From an uncultured bacterium (GTDB lineage Bacteria; Verrucomicrobiota; Kiritimatiellia; RFP12; UBA1067), in contig CACZHC010000030.1 in NCBI GenBank assembly GCA_902780865.1, positions 1 through 33,729 of the forward strand: DNA of 33,729 bases, given 5' to 3'. The notes under the pieces were generated by a model, which was not told the origin of the DNA, searched no databases, and saw only the letters and a program-made list of their open reading frames with translations. The translations under genes and the position numbers were made by a program. Positions 16,563 through 23,991 of this stretch are shown one piece after another. Position 1 is the first letter of the stretch. Each line of letters begins with the position of its first letter.

Positions 16563-17788
16563 TCGGACTCCTCCTTCTCGAACCGGCATTCTATGTCAAA
16601 GCGCTGGCGGCCCTTGCTGGCGGACACTCTCCCCGGCTTCACCTCCGCGAACAGGCCGCATTCGGCGAGCGCCTCCTGGAACTGGTAGACAAGCTCGGCG
16701 GAATCGGCCTCGCCGGCGAACCTGACGCCTTCTTCGCGCTTGAAGTTCCAGGTGTTGAGCTCTATGCAGGACGAGTCGCTCCCCTCGGGGAGAGGCAGGA
16801 GGTCGGAGACCATCTTCATCGTCTCCAGGGCGCCGCGCGCATGGTCGGAATACTTGCGCACGAGGTTGACCTTCTCCTTCATCGCAAGGACCGACTTGTA
16901 CTGGCGCGAGTGGTCCTTGCACAGGCTCTTCTGGTGGTCGGTAAGAAGCCCGAAGACAAAAGGCACGCCGAAGAGGACGAGCATCACGAACGCCCAGATT
17001 CCGCCGGAAATGGCAAGGAACTTCTTGAGCTTCGCCTTGAAGCGAGTCTCCTCGAGGACCTCTCGCCAGCTCTCTGGCAGCGCGTCCAATGACGACTGCT
17101 CGCCCGTGCGCTCCTCGACGCCTTTAAGCGCGAGCGCAATGCGGTCTTCGCCCACCTCAAGGCGACGGACGGGAGCGAACGACTCTATTTCGGAAGTGTC
17201 AATGTCGCCTACGACCACGATCTCGTCAAGCGGCTTCGCCCCGCCGAAATCCTCGGCCGCGAGAAGCGACAGCATGACTTCTCGGCGAAGATCCCCTTCC
17301 GACGTTATCGCGCGGACTTCGGACGGCTGGTCGTCGTCGAGGACGAACAGCGATATGCAGTCGGCGTCCTTGAGAAGAACAATCCGCCTGACACCAGTGC
17401 TCCCGTTGGAAAGCCGGGACCAGAGCCCGCGCAATTCCCCAAGTGCGAGGACATCAACGCGAGTGACGTTTATCTTGGCCGCGTCAAGCGCGTTCGCGAT
17501 GTCGTCTGCAGCGCCCTCAGGCAGCGCCGCCGCAAGGACTACGCGGCCCTGTTCCGTTTCACGCACGGTCTCGCACGATACGGTAAGCGGTTCGTCTGGA
17601 AATGGAGAGACGGCGGCGAGCTTCTTGGACGCCATCTCGACGGCATCCTCCCCTTCTGACACCCGCACCATCTTGACGACAAGCCGAGACAAAGGCAAGG
17701 CCAGCACCGCTTCGCCAGGAACTACTTCCGCGCCAAGCGGCCGCAACTCGCCGCCTTCAAAGGCGACGATCTGTATACTTTCGGCCAT
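16559..17788 (-). CDS. GspL / PilM-PilN-like protein of the secretion platform
   Basis: A 409-aa protein that combines an actin-like cytoplasmic domain (about 1-245; residues such as LPLSRLVVKMVRV and VVLAAALPEGAADDI fit the PilM/GspL fold), a membrane helix at about 257-281 and a periplasmic ferredoxin-like domain with a coiled-coil start. This matches GspL, or a natural PilM-PilN fusion. It would anchor the platform and contact the secretion ATPase, which is not encoded here. An extended -10 box lies 8 nt before the ATG at 17788, so this gene probably starts the secretin operon as a leaderless transcript. Confidence 0.75.
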   Translation of the reverse strand: MAESIQIVAFEGGELRPLGAEVVPGEAVLALPLSRLVVKMVRVSEGEDAVEMASKKLAAVSPFPDEPLTVSCETVRETEQGRVVLAAALPEGAADDIANALDAAKINVTRVDVLALGELRGLWSRLSNGSTGVRRIVLLKDADCISLFVLDDDQPSEVRAITSEGDLRREVMLSLLAAEDFGGAKPLDEIVVVGDIDTSEIESFAPVRRLEVGEDRIALALKGVEERTGEQSSLDALPESWREVLEETRFKAKLKKFLAISGGIWAFVMLVLFGVPFVFGLLTDHQKSLCKDHSRQYKSVLAMKEKVNLVRKYSDHARGALETMKMVSDLLPLPEGSDSSCIELNTWNFKREEGVRFAGEADSAELVYQFQEALAECGLFAEVKPGRVSASKGRQRFDIECRFEKEESE

Positions 17789-17796
17789 TTGAGCAG

Positions 17797-17805
17797 ATTA
17801 TATCA
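17797..17805 (-). promoter_or_regulatory. Extended -10 promoter of the secretin operon
   Basis: TGA followed by TATAAT on the minus strand. The TGA is also the stop codon of the upstream ABC ATPase. The box ends 8 nt before the ATG at 17788, which predicts an essentially leaderless mRNA. Confidence 0.65.
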
Positions 17806-18537
17806 AAAAATGGGGATTTTGGGAACGACCTCAAGCAAATGTTTAGTATATTCGCTCTTTGGGTTCGCAAAGACCTCTTCAGAGGTTCCGGCATCGACAA
17901 AAAGGCCTTTCTCCATCACGCAGACATTGTCACAGACGTTCTTGACAACGGCGAGGTCATGCGCCACGAGAAGGATCGAAAGCCCGAGGTCGCGGCGAAG
18001 GTCCCTTAGAAGGTTCAGGACACGCGCCTGGACCGACACGTCAAGCGCCGAAACCGGCTCGTCGGCAATCAGCACCTTCGGCTGGCACGCAAGCGCGCGC
18101 GCTACGGAGACACGCTGGCACTGGCCGCCGGAAAGCTCGCGCGGATACTGGTCGAGAACGGCCTTCGAGAGCCCGACGAGGGTGACGAGCCCGCCGGCGT
18201 CCGTCGCACCCTTCAGGTCGATTGCGCCGCCCTTCGCCCTGCGCGTCGCGTGGCGAAGCGTCTCGTCGAGCATCTGGCGGACGGTCATTCGCGGATTGAG
18301 CGAGCCGACGGCGTCCTGGAATATCATCTGGAGACCGACTCCGGGCGCAATCGTGATTCTGCCTGCCGAGGGGCGTTCAAGCCCCACGAGCGTCTTCGCG
18401 ATCGTCGACTTCCCCGAGCCCGACTCGCCCACTATTCCGAGCATCTCGCCCTCGCCAAGCGAGAACGAGACGCCCTTGACGGCCTCGAACGAGCCGTACT
18501 TCACATGCAGGTCTTCGACTTCAAGCAGTTTGTTCAT
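17803..18537 (-). CDS. Oligopeptide/nickel-type ABC transporter ATP-binding protein (DppF/OppF-like), orphan
   Basis: A 244-aa nucleotide-binding subunit energising import by an ABC transporter. Walker A is GESGSGKST (37-45), followed by the Q-loop in MIFQDAVGSLNPRMTV, the signature LSGGQCQRVSVARAL, Walker B VLIADEPVSALDVSVQ and H-loop VAHDLAVV. FQDAVGSLNPRMTV and SALDVSVQAQ-like residues are hallmarks of the DppF/OppF group. The usual C-terminal oligopeptide extension is absent. No permease, binding protein or DppD partner is in the window. The start at 18537 overlaps the argH stop (ATGA) and follows GGAGG at about 8 nt; a further upstream ATG lies within argH. Confidence 0.9.
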   Translation of the reverse strand: MNKLLEVEDLHVKYGSFEAVKGVSFSLGEGEMLGIVGESGSGKSTIAKTLVGLERPSAGRITIAPGVGLQMIFQDAVGSLNPRMTVRQMLDETLRHATRRAKGGAIDLKGATDAGGLVTLVGLSKAVLDQYPRELSGGQCQRVSVARALACQPKVLIADEPVSALDVSVQARVLNLLRDLRRDLGLSILLVAHDLAVVKNVCDNVCVMEKGLFVDAGTSEEVFANPKSEYTKHLLEVVPKIPIF

Positions 18538-19898
18538 TTCAGCAGCCTCCGGCAATTTGCGTCAAGTTCGCGGCGGCGTGCGTCCGCCGACTTGTAGGCG
18601 GCGACTATGCGCGCGCGATAGAGATCGTGGTCGAGCCCAAGGCAGGTGCCCTCGTGCTTCTTGAGGGCGACTGCGGCATCGGGGTTCTCCGAGTCAAGCT
18701 GCTCGAGATGGTCGCGGACATCGTGGTAGGCGTCGCGCCAGGGCGTGCCCTTAGCCACCTTGCGAAGCGCGACGTCGGTCGCGAAAACGCCCGGAGTGAA
18801 CGCGGCGCGGCATGCGGCTGGATCGACCTTCATTCCCTTCACGACCTTCGCGAGTATCCTCAACGTCGTGCGCGTGATGTCGAGCCCCTTCATGTAAAGC
18901 CACTTGCAGTCCTGGAGGTCGCGGTTGTAGCCGCCGGGCATCGCGTGGAGGAGCGAAAGCGAAGCCGTCTGGAGGCCGAGCACCTGCGCGGCCTTCGAGC
19001 GGACGAGCTCGAGGACGTCGGGATTGAACTTCTGCGGCATGATCGACGAGCCCGTGCAGTACTCGCGCGGCAGGCGGAAGTACGCGAACTCGGGCATCGA
19101 GAAGAGGATCATGTCCTCGGCGAGACGAGAAAGGACGGCCATCAGCTGCGCGAGCGCCGAAAGAAGCGCCGCCTCGCATTCTCCGCGCGCCATCGACGCG
19201 CCGAAGCAATTGTGGATCGTGCGAGAAAAGCCAAGGAGCTTCGTCGTGCGCGCGCGGTCGAGCGGCAGCGGCACGCCGTACCCAGCGGCGCTCCCGAGGG
19301 GGTTCGCGTCTGCGAGCGCGTATGCCGCCTCGAGGTTCGCGAGCTGGTCGAGCACCATCTCGGCGTGGCCGGTCGCCCACATCTCGACGGTCGACGGCAT
19401 CGCCGGCTGAAGGTGAGTGCGGCCGACGAGCGGAATCGCGCCGGCGCACCAGCCGAAGTAGCAGAGCTCCGCGGCAAGAGCGCCAAGCTCTCCCTCCGCG
19501 GCGAGGATCTCGTCCTTCATGTGGAGCCGGACGTCGACTGCGACCTGGTCGTTGCGGCTGCGGCCCGTATGTATCTTCTTGCCGAGGTCGCCGAGTTCCT
19601 CTGTAAGAAGGCGCTCTACGGCCATGTGAACGTCCTGGTCGTCTTCGCGGATCGTAAACTTCCCCTTCTCCGCGAGCGCGACAACGCGGCCAAGTGCCTT
19701 CCTGACCTTCGTGGCCTCTTGCTTCGTCACGACAGGCCGCTTGAGACCCTTCATCTCCGAGAGCATAGTCACGTGCGCGGCGGTGCCCATGCAGTCCCAC
19801 TTCGCAAGCGCAAGGTCGAGAACGGGATCGTCGCCCACCGTGTAGGCGAGGATGTCGGGGTCGACGGTGGAGTCGGTGATTGTCTTCTTCGTCTTCAT
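18534..19898 (-). CDS. argH: Argininosuccinate lyase
   Basis: Splits argininosuccinate into arginine and fumarate, the last step of arginine synthesis. The 454-aa length agrees with the family (457 in E. coli). Visible signatures are HTGRSRNDQVA, the catalytic-His region VGRTHLQPAMPST, ANPLGSAAGYGVPLPLDR and the flexible signature loop GSSIMPQKFNPD, in which Phe replaces the more usual Lys after MPQK. It starts by ATGA overlap with the upstream unknown gene (19895-19898); a longer in-frame opening further upstream lies inside that gene and gives low-complexity sequence, so I rejected it. No other arginine genes are nearby. Confidence 0.92.
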   Translation of the reverse strand: MKTKKTITDSTVDPDILAYTVGDDPVLDLALAKWDCMGTAAHVTMLSEMKGLKRPVVTKQEATKVRKALGRVVALAEKGKFTIREDDQDVHMAVERLLTEELGDLGKKIHTGRSRNDQVAVDVRLHMKDEILAAEGELGALAAELCYFGWCAGAIPLVGRTHLQPAMPSTVEMWATGHAEMVLDQLANLEAAYALADANPLGSAAGYGVPLPLDRARTTKLLGFSRTIHNCFGASMARGECEAALLSALAQLMAVLSRLAEDMILFSMPEFAYFRLPREYCTGSSIMPQKFNPDVLELVRSKAAQVLGLQTASLSLLHAMPGGYNRDLQDCKWLYMKGLDITRTTLRILAKVVKGMKVDPAACRAAFTPGVFATDVALRKVAKGTPWRDAYHDVRDHLEQLDSENPDAAVALKKHEGTCLGLDHDLYRARIVAAYKSADARRRELDANCRRLLK

Positions 19899-20803
19899 TC
19901 CTCCAGCACTCCTTTCAGTTTTTCGTCCGCGTCGTCGAGGAGCTTCGCGAGTTCCTCGTCTGTCCGCTTCAGCACGGCAAGCTCGGCCAGAAACTTCGCA
20001 TACGCCTCGACCGCCGCGTTCATCTTTTCGCCGTGTCCCGAGCCGAACAGCATTAGCGGCTGGATCTTCTGGTATGCGGCAAAGCGGATGGTCGGGTCCT
20101 TCCTGGCAAGTGCAATCGCATCGCGGAACGAACACGCGGCGTATTTGCCGCAGAAAGGCGCGGCATAAAACTCGGGATACAGGAAAAGCCGCGAGGCGAA
20201 AGTTGTAACGTCCGGCTTCGTCGCCACGCCCGGGAGGTGGACGCCGCGCAGCATCTTCAGGTAGTCTTCGTCCGTCTTGCCCGCGGCATATTCGCCGCGC
20301 TCGCGCCAGGCGGCGACCTCGGACTGGATGTCCTCGACACGCGTCACGGGGTCGGACTCGCGCAACTTCTTCGTGACGCTGTCGTCGTCGAGGTCTACGC
20401 CATCGACCGCGCGGTAGAACGCGCGGACGACCTCGTGGCGGAACTTCACAAGGTCCGCGCCAGACGGCGACGGCAAGTATATGCGCGTGAACTTCACGCC
20501 GCCATCGCGCGTCGCGGGGCGGGCTATCACGTCGGTGAGGTTTGTGCGGACGTCGCCGATGCGGATGATTATGCCGGGGTCGGCAAACTTCAACTGCTTC
20601 TTGTTCTCGGCGGCGTAGAGCTTGCGGCAGATGCCCGAGGCAAACGACGCAACGGGAAGCTGAAAGTCTCGCCGCATGTCCGCGGGACAGTCGCCGTAGA
20701 CCTGGACGAGGCCGTCAAGTTGCGTCACCGGCGCGGCCTTGAACCGGTCGATGATTTCGGCGCGCGTCAGCGCCACAAGCAAAATTGTGGAAAGTATAGC
20801 CAA
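19895..20803 (-). CDS. Unrecognised protein, probable leaderless TTG start
   Basis: I do not recognise a family. The 302-aa product has a short hydrophobic N terminus (AILSTILLVALTRA), which is too short and lacks the positive charge for a convincing signal peptide. An alpha/beta or helical body follows, with Cys residues (DCPADMRRDF, SGICRKLY, PFCGKYAACSF) and a charged C-terminal helix. The reading frame cannot extend upstream because a TAA lies one codon before the TTG at 20803. An alternative is the GTG nine codons later. An extended -10 box ends 7 nt before the TTG. It overlaps argH and is likely the first gene of a three-gene unit with argH and the ABC ATPase. Confidence 0.6.
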   Translation of the reverse strand: MAILSTILLVALTRAEIIDRFKAAPVTQLDGLVQVYGDCPADMRRDFQLPVASFASGICRKLYAAENKKQLKFADPGIIIRIGDVRTNLTDVIARPATRDGGVKFTRIYLPSPSGADLVKFRHEVVRAFYRAVDGVDLDDDSVTKKLRESDPVTRVEDIQSEVAAWRERGEYAAGKTDEDYLKMLRGVHLPGVATKPDVTTFASRLFLYPEFYAAPFCGKYAACSFRDAIALARKDPTIRFAAYQKIQPLMLFGSGHGEKMNAAVEAYAKFLAELAVLKRTDEELAKLLDDADEKLKGVLEE

Positions 20804-20810
20804 GATTTAT

Positions 20811-20819
20811 ATTATATCA
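20811..20819 (-). promoter_or_regulatory. Extended -10 promoter upstream of the 302-aa gene
   Basis: TGA then TATAAT on the minus strand, ending 7 nt before the TTG at 20803. It is the same TGATATAAT sequence as the promoter of the secretin operon. Confidence 0.6.
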
Positions 20820-20845
20820 TATCTCAGCTACGCGCTAACGGTCCT

Positions 20846-22789
20846 CTACCACTTCACCCCGATTGTCTTCCCGTCGCGCGTGCGTAGACCCTTAGCGGAG
20901 CCGTGGGGCCAGGAGGAGGGAATGGCCCTCTCCATAAGCATCTCGCATACGGCCGCGACCATTCCGAGATTGCCGTCGATCTGGAACGGCGGGTGCGTCG
21001 CGAACATGTTGTCGAGGGTGTTGTAGCGGAGCAGGGAGTCTAGCATCTCGCCCGCCTTGTCGCCCTCACCGAGGCGCGCCCAGAGAGCGGCACGCCACGG
21101 CCAGGTCCAGCTACGGCGCGAATCGCCTGTCAAGGTACGGCCCGCAAGCGCGACCTTCGCCGCCTCGGCGAGCTCGGGCGTAGCTTTCGGCGAAATCGTG
21201 GAGCCGGGATACACGGCGTAGAGGTGGCTCGTGTGGCGATGCTGGTCGCCCTTCTTGTCGCGGTCGGTCTCCCATTCCTGGAGCTGGCCCCAGCTGCCGA
21301 TCTTGTCCTTGAGGAGCTTCGGCTCGATGCGCGCGACCTCCTTTACGAACGCGTCGTCGATCTTGAGCTCCTTCGCCGCGGCGAGAATCGAGCGGAAAAG
21401 CTCGCGCATGATCTGCTGGTCGTGCGCAACGCCGTCCTCGCGCGGCCCGTGCTCGGGGCTCCAGCCGTCCTTCACGACAATCGTGCCGTCGGGACGCTCC
21501 TTGAGCTGCGTCGAGATCATGAACTCCGCGGCGCCCTTCATAAGAGGCCAGCAGACTTCCTTAAGGTACTTCCTGTCGCGCGTGAAGAGCCAGTGGTCGT
21601 AGCACTGCGCCGCGAGCCAGGGCGCGCCGGCGAAGTTCCATCGCCAGCCGCCGCCGCCAACGGCGTTCGCGCTCGTGCGGTACGCATAGCCCTTTGAATT
21701 CGGGAATGCCGCGCGAGTGCCCGCCTCGGCGACGGGGAGGGATTTCAGCATCCAGTCGGAAAGCGGCGTGAAGCAGTCAGAGAGGTTCGCGGAATCCGCG
21801 CCCCAGTAGTTCATCTGGATGTTGATGTTCGTATGGTAGTCGCAGTGCCACGGCGGGTTGTTGGAGTTGTTCCATATCCCCTGCAGGTTCGCGGGGAGAG
21901 TGCCCGGGCGCGAGCACGATATGAGCAGGTAGCGCCCGAAGTTGAACATAAGCGCGATAAGCGCAGGATCCTTCGCGCCCTTGCGGACGCGGTCGAGGCG
22001 CACGCGCGTCGGAACCGTCTCGTCGCCCTTCCCGAGGTCGAACGTCATGCGGTCGTAGTATTTCCTGTAGTCCGCAACATGGCGGGCGAGAATCTTGTCG
22101 AACCACTCCCGCTTTACAGAAGGGAAGAGCGTTTTTCCCGTTGCCGCCCTAAGCACGACGACCGACTGGAGCTTGGAACCGAGCGCCATGAACTCAGCAC
22201 GAGCAGCATACTCGAGACCATTTGCAAGCCGCCCAGACAACTGCACGGGATTACCGCCCAGCGAAGACGTCTCCTTCGGTTCTCCATGCGCACCATTGAT
22301 TGAGATGCTCTGTTCGATGGCTCCTGGCTTGTCGCCTGGGTCCATGTATGTCTCGATGAATACCGCGTCGGCAGGGGCACTTACGAATATCCTGCGGCGA
22401 ATGGCAATGGCTCCGACCTTGAACCGGTCGGCATACGTAGCCGTGGAGAGGTTGAGTTCGCGACGGTATTCCGTAATCTCGCCATCGGGAAGCTTTGGGA
22501 GCTCAATCTCAAGCTCGCCAAAATTCTGGTAGGCACCCATCGTGTTGTAGTTCGCGTCCGCCCGGTCGTCGCCTATGTCCTTTGTCAGGTTCTTGTCGCC
22601 AGTCCAAAGCGAGTCGACGTTGAACTGTATGCGCAGCTTCCTCGCGCCGCCGTCGACCATGCAGCCGAGCCGTCCGTTGCCGAGCGGATACCACGAATTC
22701 TCCCATTTGTCGCCTGGACGGTCGTCCCAGATCTTGTCCTCCGCGGCAAGGTAGAACCTCGCCGCCGCAGATGTCTTTGCAGTTTTCAT
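20846..22789 (-). CDS. GH95 family alpha-L-fucosidase / alpha-L-galactosidase, short form
   Basis: Inverting glycoside hydrolase cleaving terminal alpha-1,2-L-fucose or alpha-L-galactose. The 647-aa product shows YPLGNGRLGCMV (34-45), PANLQGIWNNSNNPPW, TNINIQMNYW, GWSPEHGPREDG and HPPFQIDGN. The residues matching the catalytic set of the Bifidobacterium enzyme are present: Asn321, Asn323, Glu446 and Asp605. It is about 100 residues shorter than usual. The region between about 212 and 232 is compressed, the LLPALP motif is missing near 621, and the protein ends at residue 647 before the usual C-terminal beta domain. There is no signal peptide, so it would act inside the cell. The start at 22789 is 14 nt after the uronate-reductase stop, indicating one operon. 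Confidence 0.88.
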   Translation of the reverse strand: MKTAKTSAAARFYLAAEDKIWDDRPGDKWENSWYPLGNGRLGCMVDGGARKLRIQFNVDSLWTGDKNLTKDIGDDRADANYNTMGAYQNFGELEIELPKLPDGEITEYRRELNLSTATYADRFKVGAIAIRRRIFVSAPADAVFIETYMDPGDKPGAIEQSISINGAHGEPKETSSLGGNPVQLSGRLANGLEYAARAEFMALGSKLQSVVVLRAATGKTLFPSVKREWFDKILARHVADYRKYYDRMTFDLGKGDETVPTRVRLDRVRKGAKDPALIALMFNFGRYLLISCSRPGTLPANLQGIWNNSNNPPWHCDYHTNINIQMNYWGADSANLSDCFTPLSDWMLKSLPVAEAGTRAAFPNSKGYAYRTSANAVGGGGWRWNFAGAPWLAAQCYDHWLFTRDRKYLKEVCWPLMKGAAEFMISTQLKERPDGTIVVKDGWSPEHGPREDGVAHDQQIMRELFRSILAAAKELKIDDAFVKEVARIEPKLLKDKIGSWGQLQEWETDRDKKGDQHRHTSHLYAVYPGSTISPKATPELAEAAKVALAGRTLTGDSRRSWTWPWRAALWARLGEGDKAGEMLDSLLRYNTLDNMFATHPPFQIDGNLGMVAAVCEMLMERAIPSSWPHGSAKGLRTRDGKTIGVKW

Positions 22790-22803
22790 TGTCGTTTTCC
22801 CGA

Positions 22804-23940
22804 CTATGCGTCGTAGTGGCGGGCAATGGCCTCGTAGCCCTCGATCATCGCGGCCGGGAGCTTGCCGTAGAGCTTGTAGTAGTCGCAGACGACAGGGAGG
22901 CACCGCGTCTTCCACTTCGCGATCGTGTTGAGCGCGATCGACTTGAGCTGGTGGTGGGCGAAGGGATTGGCGAAGCGCTCGAGGACGCTCTCGGCGTATT
23001 CCTTCTTCTCCGCGTCGGGAAGGTCCACCGTAGGGAATATCTCGTCGAAGATCACCTGGCGGACGAACTTGTTGAACTCGGGGTCGGCGATACACTGCGC
23101 AACCTCGGTGAAGCCCTTCTCAAGCCCGCGGTACACCATCGTCGTGTGCGTCGCATTCAAAAAGCGCACCTTGCGCGTGCGATAGGGCTGCATGTCGGGC
23201 GTGTAGACGACGTTGACGCCGGCCGCCTTGAGTGGGAGCTCCTTCTCGAGGTCGAAGCCCGCAGGAGTCTCGACGACGAAAAAGTGGAACGGCTCGCCGC
23301 AGACGAGAACGTCGTCCTTCTCTCCAAGCTGCTCGGCATAGCGCGCGGCGGACTCTGGATCGGGACGGCCCGCCACTATGCGGTCGACGAGCGTAGAGCA
23401 GAAGACGCACTCCTTCTCGATCCACTCGCCAAGCGCGGCATCCGGCTCGTCGGCGAGATGCTTAAGGACGCACGCCTTGAGGTTGTCGCCGTTGTGCTCG
23501 ATGAGCTCGCACGGAATGAAGACGAGACCGGGCAGCTTAGCGGCGAACCGCGCCCGCAGGAGCCGCAGGACCTTCGCCGGGAAGGTGTTCTCGCCCTTGA
23601 CGTACTGGATGCCCGCCTCAGTCGTGTTGGAGACGACAAACCTGAGCGACGGAATCGCCGCGTACTTCTCGACGTTCGCCGGAATGTCGACGCCCTTGAC
23701 GCAGGAAATCTCCTCGATCTCCTCGACGGTCTTGCCGCCGATAATGCCGCGAAGGCAAGTGTGGTACTTTCCGCCGCGGTCGTTCAGAATCTTCGACGGA
23801 ACGCAAAGTTCGTCACCTATGGGCTGGATGATCTGAACGGCGCCGTCGAAACCGGCCTTGTCGTTCATCTTCTGCACCATCCAGTCGATGAAGCACCTGA
23901 GGAAGTTACCCTCGCCAAACTGAAGTATCTTAGTTTCCAT
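22804..23940 (-). CDS. uxaB: Tagaturonate reductase (altronate oxidoreductase) family, C-terminally short
   Basis: NAD-dependent mannitol-dehydrogenase-superfamily enzyme; UxaB reduces D-tagaturonate to D-altronate in hexuronate breakdown. Matches include the nucleotide-binding start ILQFGEGNFLRCFIDWM, RFVVSNTTEAGI, PCELIEHNGDNL, CSTLVDRIVAG, RKVRFLNATHT (catalytic-Lys neighbourhood) and the RFANPFAHHQLKSIALN helix. At 378 aa it lacks about 100 C-terminal residues relative to E. coli UxaB (483), ending at EAIARHYDA. A clean AAAGGAG lies just upstream of the ATG, and a TACAAT box lies at 23968-23973. Other polyol or uronate substrates are possible. It heads an operon with the GH95 enzyme. Confidence 0.82.
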   Translation of the reverse strand: METKILQFGEGNFLRCFIDWMVQKMNDKAGFDGAVQIIQPIGDELCVPSKILNDRGGKYHTCLRGIIGGKTVEEIEEISCVKGVDIPANVEKYAAIPSLRFVVSNTTEAGIQYVKGENTFPAKVLRLLRARFAAKLPGLVFIPCELIEHNGDNLKACVLKHLADEPDAALGEWIEKECVFCSTLVDRIVAGRPDPESAARYAEQLGEKDDVLVCGEPFHFFVVETPAGFDLEKELPLKAAGVNVVYTPDMQPYRTRKVRFLNATHTTMVYRGLEKGFTEVAQCIADPEFNKFVRQVIFDEIFPTVDLPDAEKKEYAESVLERFANPFAHHQLKSIALNTIAKWKTRCLPVVCDYYKLYGKLPAAMIEGYEAIARHYDA

Positions 23941-23967
23941 TTTACTCCTTTTTTATTTCGTGAAAAG

Positions 23968-23973
23968 ATTGTA
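23968..23973 (-). promoter_or_regulatory. Probable -10 box upstream of the uronate reductase
   Basis: TACAAT on the minus strand, about 27 nt upstream of the ATG, with AAAGGAG between them. Unlike several neighbours, this gene has a normal leader and Shine-Dalgarno. Confidence 0.4.
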
Positions 23974-23991
23974 GTAGATTCTCGCTCCGCG

